DNA of 64,000 nucleotides from Darksidea phi (Eukaryota; Ascomycota; Dothideomycetes; Pleosporales; Lentitheciaceae): the NCBI GenBank assembly GCA_030770425.1, contig JASJFT010000001.1, positions 248,001 to 312,000 on the forward strand, written 5' to 3'. The notes under the pieces were generated by a model, which was not told the DNA's origin, did no database searches, and saw only the letters and a program-made list of their open reading frames with translations. Positions 11,238-21,439 of this stretch are shown here, piece by piece. The first letter of the stretch is position 1. Each line of letters starts with the position of its first letter. Position numbers and translations under genes: made by a program.

Positions 11238-11830
11238 ATTTAATATTACTTGGCTATATTAGCGCGAAGGCCGACGGCTTGTATCGTCACCTTAAGGCAC
11301 TCCCAGAACCTATCGACCTATTACAGCTAACGGCGGTAGAGAGGCTACCGTATATTCAAACTTAATAGCCGAGTAAAGCGTAGGATTAAGCTAACCTACT
11401 CCTCTCTATATACCCGGATACTATATACTTCGTAGACGTACAGGCTATTATCGACCCTCCGGCTTGCTGTACTATAGCCTAATACGACGTCTGCGTTAAG
11501 CTCCGCTATTTTCTAGAGTATACGTTCGTGGTTACTATGGATGACTTCATCGATACGTAACTCCGTGCCCGAGAGAACGGGGTGTCAACTACTCAAGTGG
11601 ATAATGACTTTTTCGCACGTTGGAAAGATATATCCGACCGGGAAGGCTTCCCGGCTTGCCCAATGGTCTTGGACTAGCCGGTGGTTGGCGGACTACCGAG
11701 CAATGCTACCAAAAAGCGTCGCAAGGTTGGCCTTCGCCATGCCATTCCAGCCCTTCCCGCCCCTCCTGCTTGAAGCGACCCTGATCCTGAAAATGGACAT
11801 GGTGGCAATGCCACCCACACTAAATGGTCG
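11238..11830 (+). mobile_element. Degenerate transposon fragment, copy 1 of an inverted pair
   Basis: From AATATTACTTGGCTATATTA onward this segment matches the reverse complement of 14255-14715 over several hundred bases. Conceptual translation of the better-preserved copy gives RHLKALPEPIDLLQLTAVER and FARWKD with several stops, so it derives from a protein-coding element I cannot name. Most differences between copies are C/T or G/A, as expected after RIP. Relative to copy 2 it holds an extra stretch of about 70 bp around 11630-11700. Its right end contains a segment that recurs at 17752-17812. Confidence 0.65.
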
Positions 11831-12771
11831 CCCGGAATATGACGCATCTCGCGCCGATACAATTGGAGGAGTTTGAATTTGAATTTGAAATCCGTATTTA
11901 GATATTTCGACCGCGATATTCCGAACTTATTAGTAGCGCTCGAATCCTATAGCGCTAGCGAGCTTAGGCCTCGTATCGAGTGTCAGCTCACGTCTATAAC
12001 CTCCTGCAACTTCAAAATTAACTATAACTAAGAATGATTCTTGACTCGTACGGGTGAATCTTCGTGGATGCATACGGTTATGCAACGTGTTAACTAAACA
12101 AAGTTAGTATAAATGCTCTGATTCCACCACTCACCTTCTTAAAAGACTTGTGTTTGTACTGAATAAAGCTAGAACATATAAAGCGGAATACGGACTGCAA
12201 CGTCTAGCTACCTGTTACTACTGCTAAAATACTTACATTTATGGAAATTGTTTCCCAATAGTTCGGGGCTAGAGGAGTGTCCGAAACGATGTAGAAAGAG
12301 ACAACAGGATTCGAAGAGGAAGAAACAAATAACAACTCGCTTAACAACGCAGTTCATCCAGCACTAGCTGGTGAGATTGTGGATCTAATAGTGCGGGTGC
12401 GATGAGGTGACACGCAAGTGAATGGTAATGCATACTATCCTATCATGATTTAAGTAACGCAGCATACGATGGCTACTCTACCCAGTTGTTCAGACGCGCT
12501 CCATTGTTTTATTTCCATTTTCATCCCAAAGACACTCTCCAACGGAATTTGGAGATTCGCATTTGTTTTGGTGGGGGTGTAAACACTCCTTCCGACCTGG
12601 GGGTCGTTCCTTCTCCTTCGGACTGACCCACATGCGCGTGCTCCGGATGGCAAAATAGGCTTCAACCCTTGAAGAATAGCTCTCCTCATCTTCGCAAACG
12701 AAAGATGAGGTGAGCTTGCGTTTGGAACCTAATGTGCCGTCTCGTCGTGCTGCAGAGGGTGAGGCTAACAT

Positions 12772-13221
12772 GTGCGTAGTTACAACGTGCCGATCGCGCT
12801 CTCCTTTGCGGGCGAGATCCTCGCCCAAGCTCTCTCCGTGCGTTCGGCGGCGGTGGAGGAGGAGGAGGAGGAAGAGGAGGAGGAGGAGGAGGAAGAGGAG
12901 GAGGAGGAGGAGGAGGAAATTCCTCCTCCAAAGCCTGAAATCAACGAGGACTGCTGGGTGCCGCGCGCTGGCACTCCCCCGCCGAAGCCATCGCACCCCG
13001 CCCTGCCCCTCACCCCTCCGAAGTAGGAGGTTGAAAAGCCTACGAACGAGGGCGGGGTGGGTGAAAACTCTAATAAGCGGAAGGCCAATGGGCCAAAGAA
13101 GGGGGCTTCGGCCCCCAAAAATCCAAGAATGACGGTCACCAAGCCGAAGGCGAAGAGGCCGCCGAAGAAGAAGAAGAAGGACGAGGACGACAAGGAGAAC
13201 CTCCCGCCAGTTGTTGAGTAA
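12772..13221 (+). pseudogene. Relic ORF with poly-glutamate tract and lysine-rich tail, interrupted by a stop
   Basis: A plus-strand frame reads into a run of about 21 Glu codons, then PPPKPEINEDCW and a proline-rich part, to a TAG at 13024-13026. The same frame continues past the stop with EVEKPTNEGG, KRKANGPKKG and a KKKKKDEDDKEN tail to TAA at 13219-13221, showing the amino-acid bias of a nuclear charged protein. There is no ATG just upstream (an in-frame TAA lies at 12766-12768). It may be a broken nuclear protein gene or chance coding in low-complexity DNA. No family is recognised. Confidence 0.35.
12855..12918 (+). repeat. GAG/GAA purine microsatellite
   Basis: About 64 bases of nearly uninterrupted GGA/GAA triplets form a polypurine tract inside the relic ORF. 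Such tracts slip readily in replication. Confidence 0.85.
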
Positions 13222-14183
13222 TTTTGTATGTTTTACCGTGGTTATTTTGGCATGGATGTTTTGGCATGTCCATCACGGCACCTTCTCTAAAGAGTTTCGT
13301 CGGCTCTAATTGCCCTCCAACGGAAATAGCACGCCCCTCTCATCCGAGACGAGAACGCCGCAATCTTCTCTATCTAGCAAGAGCTCCCTACAATCGCTTT
13401 ACAAAACTCTTCATCATTCTGGGACGGCAGGAGCTTCTCGAAATCGCTCAAGATGCGAAATCTCAATCTTCTCAAAAAGCAAGAGGGTGTCGGCGTCACG
13501 CTTGTCTCTAAGATATCGTTGAAATCTTCGGCGTGTTCCAATTCTACACACGATGTCCTCGTCCACGTCTACACATTAGCATATTTGCTTTACGAACAGC
13601 AGCCAAGTTATACAGACTTCTGCGCAAGATCAAAACCCCATCAACGTTACCAAACAAGTATCAAACCTGCTATCACACCATTTGCCGAATTCTCATCGCC
13701 CATTCAAGCCCTTCTTATACGGATTTTCCAACACTCGTCGATCGATTTCGGAAAACCGGTCAAACTGCCGAACGAGTTCGTCAGGCAGTGCACATCCATG
13801 CACCCGCCTCTCCAAAAAAGATTCCGGCGCGGAAACCGCCCAACGTCCAGAGCAGAACTCTGACACCCAAGTTCATCTCTACAAAAATTGTTTTCAAGAA
13901 AAGATATATACTGCGCATTCGGGGCAAAAGGAGTGTCAATACAGAGAATATGATGTCGAAGCTAGACCGAATGGTTAAAGAGTGGAAGGTGCTTTACACA
14001 GTTGAAGCTATATATAGATTACTCTTCATCTGGAAGGCAGTTGGACGCTAAGCAAGGAGGAACATATATGCATGTACTTTGAAAAGAATTAATGTTCTAC
14101 TCAGGAAAGCATGGACATTATGTGAAAGAGAAGTGGCTACAGATCTAGTAGGTATAGGAAGTAGTAATCGCGTATACTTATTT
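13222..14183. other. Relic zone without a supported gene
   Basis: Several overlapping frames of 90-170 codons run here (for example 13533-14051), but none has an ATG context plus domain, intron or composition that I would trust. The region lies between degenerate transposon copies. Confidence 0.4.
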
Positions 14184-14232
14184 GATTTGGATTCGCATAG
14201 TGGGAGTCTCCTTTATAAGGTCCGCACGAATG
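14184..14232 (+). repeat. Isolated terminus of the foldback element family
   Basis: The segment GATTTGGATTCGCATAGTGG and the following GGAGTCTCC...GGTCCGCACGAA closely match both arms of the foldback element at 53345-54466. It abuts the inverted transposon copy beginning at 14255. No partner arm was found nearby. Confidence 0.6.
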
Positions 14233-14254
14233 AGTATATAAAATATATTCCATG

Positions 14255-14715
14255 CAGGGGCGGGGAGGGCCGGGACGGCGTGACGAAGGTCAACCTTGTG
14301 ACGCTTTTTGACAGTTATCTTTCCAACGTGCGAAAAAGTCATTGTCCGCTTGAGTAGTTGACGCCCCGTTCTCTCGGGCACACAGTCGCGTATCGATGAA
14401 GTCATCCATAGTAACCACGAACGTATACTCTAGGAAATAGCGGAGCTTAACGCAGACGTCGTATTAGGCTGTAGTATAGCAAGCCGGAGGGTCGATAATA
14501 GCTTGTATGTCTACGAAGTGTATAGTATCGGGGTATATTAAAAGGAGCAAGTTAGCTTGATCTTGCGCTTCGCTCGGCCATTGGGTCTGAATATAGGGCA
14601 GCCTCTCTACCGCCGTCAGCTGCAACAGGTCGATAGGTTCTGGTAGTGCCTTAAGGTGACGATACAAGCCGTCGGCCTTCGCGCTAATGTAGCTAAGTAA
14701 TATTAGTAAAAGCTT
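14255..14715 (-). mobile_element. Degenerate transposon fragment, copy 2 of an inverted pair
   Basis: The reverse complement matches 11238-11765. On the minus strand a frame 14667-14464 reads MYRHLKALPEPIDLLQLTA, continues through YIQTQWPSEAQDQ and LLLLIYPDTIHFVDIQAIID, then stops. Further on, FARWKDNCQK and KKRHKVDLRHAVPALPA can be read between stops. This copy is less RIP-altered than copy 1 and lacks about 70 bp found there. The protein family is not recognised. Confidence 0.65.
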
Positions 14716-15468
14716 AGTAGTAACCTTGCTAGAAGTATACTTACCCGGTTACGGTCTTACATTGCCAGGAGCGAAACTTATTAGCCAACGACGTCGAGTA
14801 TAGCTGAGCCTTATTTGTTCCCCTAGTAATTCGGTTTAGGACTCTTGCCAGCGTATCGGCAGAGATATGATGCTTTCGCATCCAAATAAGCCCGAAAGCT
14901 GCGAGAAGAGCAGATCTGTGAGTCCCCCCTGGGAGGTCTTGAGGTAGGCGTGTGGTGAATGCATTGAACCATCCGGCATCGCCGGCTGAGAGGAAATCGC
15001 GTTGAGCGATTTAGCCAGCCGCTGCGCTCTATATAGGCCAGCCACTGAGCCTGATACTGAGCTCGATATAGGCCAGCTCTATATGTAGCCCTCGAATCAA
15101 CCAAGGGTAAGATTGGAGGTAGCGCTATAAGGATTAAGAGCGGAGGCTCTTTATACCCGTATAGGCCTTGGCGCGCTAAATAAACTAACCTAACTAAGTA
15201 GCCAAGCCTCGGCTAAATAGATAACAGTTAAAAAAAGGAAATAGTGAAATAAAAAGATGCGAGTAGGGATCTAATAAATCATTCCGAGGTAAGTTATATA
15301 TTCTAAGATTACAAAATACTCTTTCTAATATATACGTACCAACTACATAGCGTAAGTGGTTCGCCAAGGCTAAGAGTGCGCCACTTCCCTTATTGTCTCT
15401 CTCCTCCTACTGTTACATGGTAGTTATAGTGGAAAGCGAGAAGAATCGGTTAATATTTGCAAATAAAA

Positions 15469-15566
15469 GTCAAGATGGCCGAGTGGTTAAGGCGGTAGAT
15501 TTAAGTGTGCGAATGCTTGAATCTCTACTTCAGAAATGAGCGTGGGTTCGACCCCCACTCTTGACA
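15469..15566 (+). tRNA. tRNA-Leu (UAA) with intron
   Basis: Acceptor stem GTCAAGA/TCTTGAC is perfect with discriminator A. The D arm GGCCGAGTGGTTAAGGC, anticodon stem GTAGA/TCTAC, type II variable arm (TCA-GAAA-TGA) and T arm GTGGG-TTCGACC-CCCAC are all intact. The anticodon TAA is at 15502-15504, followed by G37 and a 17-nt intron at 15506-15522 whose CTTGAA can pair with the anticodon region, as in canonical pre-tRNA introns. T6 and T7 tracts at 15582-15597 fit Pol III termination. It would read leucine UUA codons. Confidence 0.93.
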
Positions 15567-15581
15567 GATGGGTTTTGCTTC

Positions 15582-15597
15582 TTTTTTGAATTTTTTT
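15582..15597 (+). terminator. Pol III terminator of tRNA-Leu
   Basis: A T6 tract, GAA, then a T7 tract lie 16-31 bp past the tRNA 3' end. Confidence 0.6.
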
Positions 15598-15930
15598 GCT
15601 ACTTTTATATTTGCTATATCTTACACTAGTCTCATAAATAAAGGCAGAAGAAGGCTTTCTTTTTTTTTAACCCGGCTTCCAGTAGTGGCGGATGCGCAAT
15701 CCTTCTGTGAATTTGAAGCCTGAGTTGGTGGCAAGGGCCTCTAGCTACTTCCAGACATCACCTAGAGATTATAATAGTACCAGTCAACTACCGCAGGCAA
15801 GCGTGTGTAATAGGATAGCCTTAAGGGAGTACTGTCATTTGAATATAATCACAATACGCGATCCAAACGATGACTTGTGAGCCTAACTATTCTCCCAAAC
15901 ACACCGATCCTTGGAATACTAGGTACAATC

Positions 15931-16620
15931 CTAGATTTGTCTAGGCCCCATCCAATCATCATTTTCCATCTCCTTGGCAGCCTCCTCAGCAGTCAACTCC
16001 GAAATGTCTACATCCTCACCATCACCAGTATCCAAGTTAATTATATCACGCTCCGCCGACGCTGTATCGGTGCTCGGCCAACCAGGAAGCGCGACGAGTG
16101 CTGTGCGCTGTAGAATATTGACTGTGTCGCCTTGTGCTTGAAGAGCAGGAAACTGGTTTCCTGCGTTTGTAGCGGTGCGCAACGGATTTGGAATACCTAA
16201 AGTCTAAGAGCAGAAAGGACGCCCAAAGACCTTGCGACAATAATTGCAAACTTTTCTTGCATTGCCCCATGTACAATTCGTTGAAACCCCCTTGAAAAGG
16301 CATGTATCGCGCTTATGCCGTCGGTCCATCTTTCGAGGAAGCATCTTAGCACGCGCTTCTGCCTCACTGCAACCGATATATTCCAGTTCTGCATCCCCTC
16401 TTTCCATCTCATCCTTGATTGTTTCTGGGGCTTTCCGGTTACTGGAAACGGCGGCAATATTAGTCCGAGGTCCGGATTGTTCGATTGTTATCATCTGAGA
16501 AACATGATTGTGTTTAACCACTTTCAGGTTTGGTCCCACAGGAGGTGGTCTCTCAAGCCATTGACGTTGGTTTGCGGCTGGGACGTCCTCTTTGAATAAC
16601 CAATGGATGTTCTGTGGACA
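15931..16620 (-). pseudogene. Hypothetical gene relic with cysteine-rich segment and an in-frame stop
   Basis: A minus-strand frame is open from about 16615 (IHWLFKEDVPAANQ) through ERPPPVGPNLKVVKH and a charged middle to a cysteine-rich part (DTCLFKGVSTNC, then VCNYCRKVFGRPFC), then meets TAG at 16204-16206. The same frame continues with TATNAGNQFPALQAQ to an acidic C-terminus (ISELTAEEAAKEMENDDWMG) and a final stop at about 15931. The CX2C/CX8C spacing suggests a zinc-binding motif but no named family. A plausible AG acceptor (TCCACAG) lies just upstream at about 16620; the 5' exon and an ATG were not found. Best treated as a decaying gene. Confidence 0.35.
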
Positions 16621-17979
16621 ACCGTTAGTGAAATGATCCAGGAAATGCGGCGTAGAGCGGCGAGTCGGAATAGTGTGTGCATAGGACTATCTTACCTTAA
16701 CCCCTCGCGCGTATGACTGAATGCTACTATCTGAGTCATCGTCTATTATGTTCTAAGCGGACTCATAGTGAAGATATCTAGTGCGATGTTGCCCTGTAGT
16801 ATTAGTCTACTCCATGCATAGGGCCTAGCTATTGGTACGATGCCAGTCCTCGAATGGGCCGTAAAGTGGTAGACGGGCCCATGAATATGGGTGAGGTTTT
16901 CCAATCCGTGCGTACTTTAAATGTAAGATTGTAAAATGTTCCCACCGGCGGGCCATTGGATATCGTCGAAAATGTTGTCGTTCCTCGCTGTTCGCGTTAT
17001 ACGGAAAGAGTATGTAGGCCTGTCTCTATTTGCTTTCCTACCAGTCTGAAGACTACGAGTAACTTGCCCTTGTTCCTGTCGCGGGTTAGAGTTGGGCGTT
17101 TCGGTGCCACTCGCATGAAATTCGCTATTGGAGCGGCCTTGCCAGGAATGGCCTTGCCCAATGGGTTCTTGTCCGGCATGAATCTATCTATTCGGAGCCA
17201 TTGAGACTGCTCAAAGCTAGGCGATTTAGATATTGGAGATTGATAGTTGAGGCCTTTACAAGAAGCAATGTAAGCCTCCTAAAAACTCCGCCTTCTTACG
17301 GCTCTAGTCCATCCGCTCAACTTGGCAGCTTCATTGGCTATAAGCTGTATCTGTTGGAAATTTTGCTGGCTGGAGCTAACCCGACTGTCCACAACACTGC
17401 CCAGGTTCTCGGTTAGGACGTTGCGGTAAGTTTCGAGAAGTGAAGTGAAAAGCTAATCTACAATGTATGTTCAGTACATGAGGTCCATCGAGAAAGATGA
17501 TTGGAAAGCGTTTCTGTCGACAATGGAGGGCATGTATCAAAAGCCAAACTAAGATATGGTAGTACGCTATAAGAACGGCTTTCTAATCGGCTATGGTGTA
17601 ACAAGTGGTTGATAGTTTACCGAGTGCAATTGGTTCCTGGAACTGGTGGTTACGATGTAGGAATAAGTCTTTTTCTATGCCCATTTGACCCTGACCATGG
17701 TCCTACATTCTAGAACAAGAACATGTGAGGAGGATAATTTGAGTTCTTGGTTCCTGCTTGAAGCGACCCTGATCCTGCAATAGACGTCGTGGTAATGTTA
17801 CCCCCATATATATTCACTCCGGTCGGAATCATCTTTACAATTTACGGCACAAGACTCTCGGACCTCCTACGATTCTAAAAGCTAGAGCTTCATGCACGTA
17901 GGCAGCAGCGCGAGCAATATAAGTCTGTTTTATTCCACCGTCTGCAGTGTAATGTACAGTGGCTGTTTTCAACACTAGA
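16621..17979. other. Gene-poor stretch with relic sequence
   Basis: No supported gene in about 1.35 kb. Short open frames occur at 16956-17416 but show no family. At 17752-17812 there is a fragment related to 11763-11825 (shared core TCCTGCTTGAAGCGACCCTG), with transition-type differences, so part of this stretch is transposon debris. Confidence 0.5.
17752..17812 (+). repeat. Fragment of the 11.2-kb transposon family
   Basis: A 26-bp identical core (shared with 11763-11788) followed by about 35 bp of diverged similarity, mostly C/T and G/A changes. Confidence 0.55.
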
Positions 17980-19026
17980 CTAGACTTCTATGCTCTCTCC
18001 GCTTGTCTTTGTCGTTTCCTTGCCTTTCGGAACGATCTTCAACGAAAAGTCTACATGCTTGACGCCTTGATGAATGCTGCTCGTGCTTACAATGTCCACA
18101 TCTGCGCAGACGTACGGCTCCACATTCTCCTCAGTCAAGCCTCCACTGACCTCTACCAAAAAGGCTTTCCGGTCACCCGTCCCTCTTCCCCACTTATCCT
18201 TCAACTGCGCCGCTGCTGTCTTGACCCCATCGGGCGTAAAGTTATCTAGCATGACAATATCGGCACCTGCAGCGATAGCTTCATCAGCCTCTTCGAAAGA
18301 CTGACACTCAACTTCGACCTTGATGGCAAAGCCGCCAGCAGACTTTGCAGCACGCACAGCGTTTGTGATACTCCCAGCAGCAACGATGTGATTGTCTTTC
18401 AACATAGTCATCGCAGAAAGATCGACGCGATGCGCATCTACCCCGCCAACCAGCATCCCGTACTTCTCCACTAGGCGGAAGCCTGGTGTGGTCTTGCGAG
18501 TGCCGGCGAGGATGTTCGGATAGCCCGCTTTGCGAAGGAGGGCAAGCAGGTGGTTCGACTTGGTGGCGATGCCGGAACATCGTGCAAGGGTGTTGAGAGC
18601 CACGCGTTCTCCTAGGAGGAGATTACGTACTGGGCCTCGGACGGTAGCGCAATGCTTGATGGGCTCGAAGTGGTCACCTTCTTTGACGTGCCAATCCACA
18701 CTGATAAATTTTCAGTTGACGTCTATCTAACATGAATATTTCATAGAATGGACTCACGTGCAGTCTAGTTGTCGGAAGACCTCATTGAAGAAAGGTACCC
18801 CTGCTACTATGCCCTTGCGTGGTTTTTAGCTGGGGAATCGTATTCAGACGTCTGCACCTACCTCACTCTTTCCAAGCAATTTAGCTTCTGAAATGTCTTC
18901 TCCCACCACGAAGCCGCCGTAGTCAAAGCTTGGTGTATCTTCTTCGAGCCATTCTGAGACGAGGCGCTTGTATGTCTGGGGAAGCAGATGTGCTACGGAA
19001 CCATGGGCGGGTGCGCCTTCAACCAT
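17980..19026 (-). CDS. BNA6: Nicotinate-nucleotide diphosphorylase (quinolinate phosphoribosyltransferase)
   Basis: Three exons (19026-18862, 18813-18758, 18700-17980) with 48- and 57-bp introns encode 313 residues, the usual QPRT length. The N-terminal domain contains [18 protein letters not shown]; the middle joins QLDCT to VDWHVKEGD across intron 2. The C-terminal barrel has [15 protein letters not shown] (PRPP/quinolinate-binding TRKTxPG motif), [39 protein letters not shown] and EVSGGL, all family hallmarks. The enzyme converts quinolinate and PRPP to nicotinate mononucleotide, CO2 and pyrophosphate in de novo NAD synthesis from tryptophan. No other NAD-pathway gene is adjacent. The gene looks intact. 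Confidence 0.96.
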
Positions 19027-19264
19027 TCTGGCTAACTCGTCGAGAAGGCGTAAGAGTAGGACTGTTGTGATTTAGAAAACAACCAGGAGTGCGAAGGTTG
19101 GAGAGTTCATGTGATGGGTAGATATGTTCGGCAATGTGCTCGCCCAATGGGGCTAACGCCGGCACTAAGCGGCCACGCGCGGGAACCTGCGACCACTCAC
19201 TCTGTCACAACCATTACAATCACAGGTACCACCGGTCGCTATTGACGCTGTAGTAAAAGTGAGA

Positions 19265-19848
19265 CTATAGCTTCGACTTGTCCTTCCCCCCGCCGAAAGC
19301 CTGCAGGATAGCCTGCGCATCCGGCCGCGAAGCGCGAAGCAACAGGTCGCGCTTCTCCCTCTCGCCAGCCTTCACCCTCACCTCCGCATCGTCCGCCGCC
19401 TCCCCAATCAGTCTCTTCGTCATCCGCAAGGCCTCGGCACTATACTTCCCAATATCCTTCGCCTTCTCCACAAACTTTGCGAGAAACTCGTCGGCCATCG
19501 GTGCCTGCACCACGGCCGTGATCAAACCGCCCACACACGCTTCGTCCGCAGATAGACGCTCGCCGGCAAGCAGGAGCGCATTCGCTCGCATCTTCCCCAT
19601 CTGTTTGGGGAGGGTGTATGACGAGCCCGCTTCAGGCACGAGACCGCTTCAGGCACGAGACCGAGCTGCACAAAGGGCGTCTGGAAGAAGGCGTCTTGGT
19701 GCGCGTAGACGAGGTCGAAGCTAGAGAGCTGCGTGCAGCCCCAGCCGATGCTTGCGCTATGAACGGCGGCGATGATAATTTTAGGATAGTAAAGGACTTC
19801 ATAGAACCGTGAAACAACCTCTGCCGATAATCCGAACAATAAGAACAC
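19265..19848 (-). pseudogene. Enoyl-CoA hydratase/isomerase family pseudogene (5'-truncated, frameshifted)
   Basis: Minus-strand frames encode the C-terminal two thirds of a crotonase-fold protein of the peroxisomal enoyl-CoA isomerase type: SRFYEVLYYPKIIIAAVHSA, FDLVYAHQDAFFQTPF and VQLGLVPEA in one frame, then GSSYTLPKQMGKMRANALLL, LSADEACVGGLITAVV and a lysine-ending C-terminus in another. The frame switch coincides with a 17-bp tandem duplication (GTGCCTGAAGCGG.CTC twice, about 19632-19665), which is the evident cause. Upstream of 19848 the frame meets a stop at once, and the N-terminal half with the CoA-binding/oxyanion region is missing; the kinase-like gene starts its 3' end only ~70 bp away. 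No product of normal function is expected. Confidence 0.85.
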
Positions 19849-19916
19849 GAGATTCGGAAGACCCCAAGCTCACCGAAGAATACGACGATGATGCTTTCGC
19901 CTTGGCTGGTTTGTTA

Positions 19917-21149
19917 TCACACTCCATTTTTGGACTTCCTCAACCTGCTCTGTGGCGGCCTTTCCCAGCGAAAGACATACTGTCCTGTCTCCGTTGCAAT
20001 GCGTCTCACCCGCGGACCCGTTGCCCATCTCGTCTCCCCGTCCAAGGTCGTGCCAAACTCGAAAGGTACACTATAGTCGGGCGGCGTTGGTAGGTCCGGC
20101 CATATAAGCCGGTGGGGCGCGTTGAGATATCGTTCCATGTCGTTGCCGGATCTTCGCGTCGTTACCCATTCGTTCAAAAAGTTGCGGAATGTCGATACTT
20201 TAGAGTCAAGTTCGCGATTGCAAGTCCACTCCGATATGTTCTGCACTATGTCCATATTTCGATCCCAGTGAGGGATGCTCGTGAAGTGCGTATCACCCGT
20301 GATGAGCTCGTGTAACGTGAATACGACGCCAGCCACATCGTCTCGCCCGTCCAATAAGTTCTTTTTTCCACGTGCAGCCCAGTCAAAGTCGAAGAGGAGA
20401 ATCTTCTGTGTTTCGGGATCGATGAGTAGGTTTCGGGGCGCAATGTCTTGATGCATGATTCCCAGATCTAGATTTAGGAAATCCACGAGCTGCGTGAGTT
20501 GTTGTATCCACTCAAAACGAAAAGGCAGCTTTGAATTATCAAGGGTTCCGCCGGGGATGTACTTTGTTGTAAATCCAATCACCCGAGACTCCACATCCTC
20601 GAGGACTACGCGATCGAATGGTACTATATTTGGATGCGATGGCAGACTTTTGAGAAGATTAAGCTCCTTCCATGCCATCTGCAGTCTCCGAGATTTTCCA
20701 ATAGGATTGAATTTGAAGGCAACCTTTTGAGGAATTCCGGATTCGTCGTAGTATGATGACAGATCAACACCTGGTCCAAGCCGATCGAGCTCTTGCATTT
20801 TGGAGTACTGGATTATACGGCAATCGTGAAGTGATTCAGCAGTCGAGAAAGGAAGATATCCAATAAACATAGTATCGTCCTCCTCTGGATCTGTAGAGAC
20901 TTCAGAAATGAGCCCTTCGTCATCGACCGTGACCGCGCGAACTTCGGGCGATAGGTAATCAGCGAATCGTGCCAATATTGGAACTTCGATGTCCTCGTCA
21001 CGCGGAAAGAGCTTGGCGGTGCCTTTAACCTTGATCATGCGTAGTTGATCCCAATCCCAGACGTTGCAATGAGTTACGGTTTTAGAGTTCTCGCTCGAGC
21101 CAAAATAACCTTGCCCCTCGGACATGAACCTCTCTTCAGGTTTAATCAT
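19917..21149 (-). CDS. Protein kinase-like fold protein with non-canonical catalytic motifs
   Basis: A single exon of 410 residues starts at the ATG at 21149. The N-terminal ~130 residues have no named domain. The kinase-like region has VAFKFN (lysine of the beta-3 strand), a helix with WKELNLLKSLPSHPNIVPFD, the hinge region TTKYIPGGTL, a catalytic loop HQDIAPRNLLID (HRD changed to HQD, with the following Asn kept) and DFDWAA in place of DFG. This pattern is frequent in small-kinase expansions of Pezizomycotina; some are active, others pseudokinases. The tail has arginine-rich motifs. It sits between the broken hydratase and a transposase relic. Substrate and role are unknown. Confidence 0.82.
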   Translation of the reverse strand: MIKPEERFMSEGQGYFGSSENSKTVTHCNVWDWDQLRMIKVKGTAKLFPRDEDIEVPILARFADYLSPEVRAVTVDDEGLISEVSTDPEEDDTMFIGYLPFSTAESLHDCRIIQYSKMQELDRLGPGVDLSSYYDESGIPQKVAFKFNPIGKSRRLQMAWKELNLLKSLPSHPNIVPFDRVVLEDVESRVIGFTTKYIPGGTLDNSKLPFRFEWIQQLTQLVDFLNLDLGIMHQDIAPRNLLIDPETQKILLFDFDWAARGKKNLLDGRDDVAGVVFTLHELITGDTHFTSIPHWDRNMDIVQNISEWTCNRELDSKVSTFRNFLNEWVTTRRSGNDMERYLNAPHRLIWPDLPTPPDYSVPFEFGTTLDGETRWATGPRVRRIATETGQYVFRWERPPQSRLRKSKNGV

Positions 21150-21439
21150 GGTGAATTCGGCAATTGTGGTTTGGTAGGTAGCGTTCGGCTTGTCGCGAGA
21201 GACTGGTCGACTTATCGTGCTTCGTGCGGTGTGCGGTATTCGACTGTGGACTTCTAGACGCTTTAGCAGACAGACGGCTTTTTGTACCTTCGTATTTGGC
21301 CATTAAGTGTGAGTATGGTTATCCCTCGACTACTTACGGTAGCCACCTGTAAGACTTAGTGGCACTGAGCACGGTGAAGAATGACTATAGAAGGTGAAAC
21401 AGGTTAACGTGTTTACTAAGTGAGCGGCCAATCTAAGCG
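21150..21439. other. Upstream region of the kinase-like gene
   Basis: About 290 bp with no gene. It contains a near-repeat, GTGAGCGGCCAATCT / GCGAGCGGCCAACCT at about 21420-21452, in the promoter-distal part that may belong to the adjacent transposon relic. Confidence 0.4.

Noticed and set aside
13533..14051. 172-codon plus-strand frame as a gene
   Set aside because: It lies in transposon debris, overlaps other equally long frames and has no domain or credible composition.
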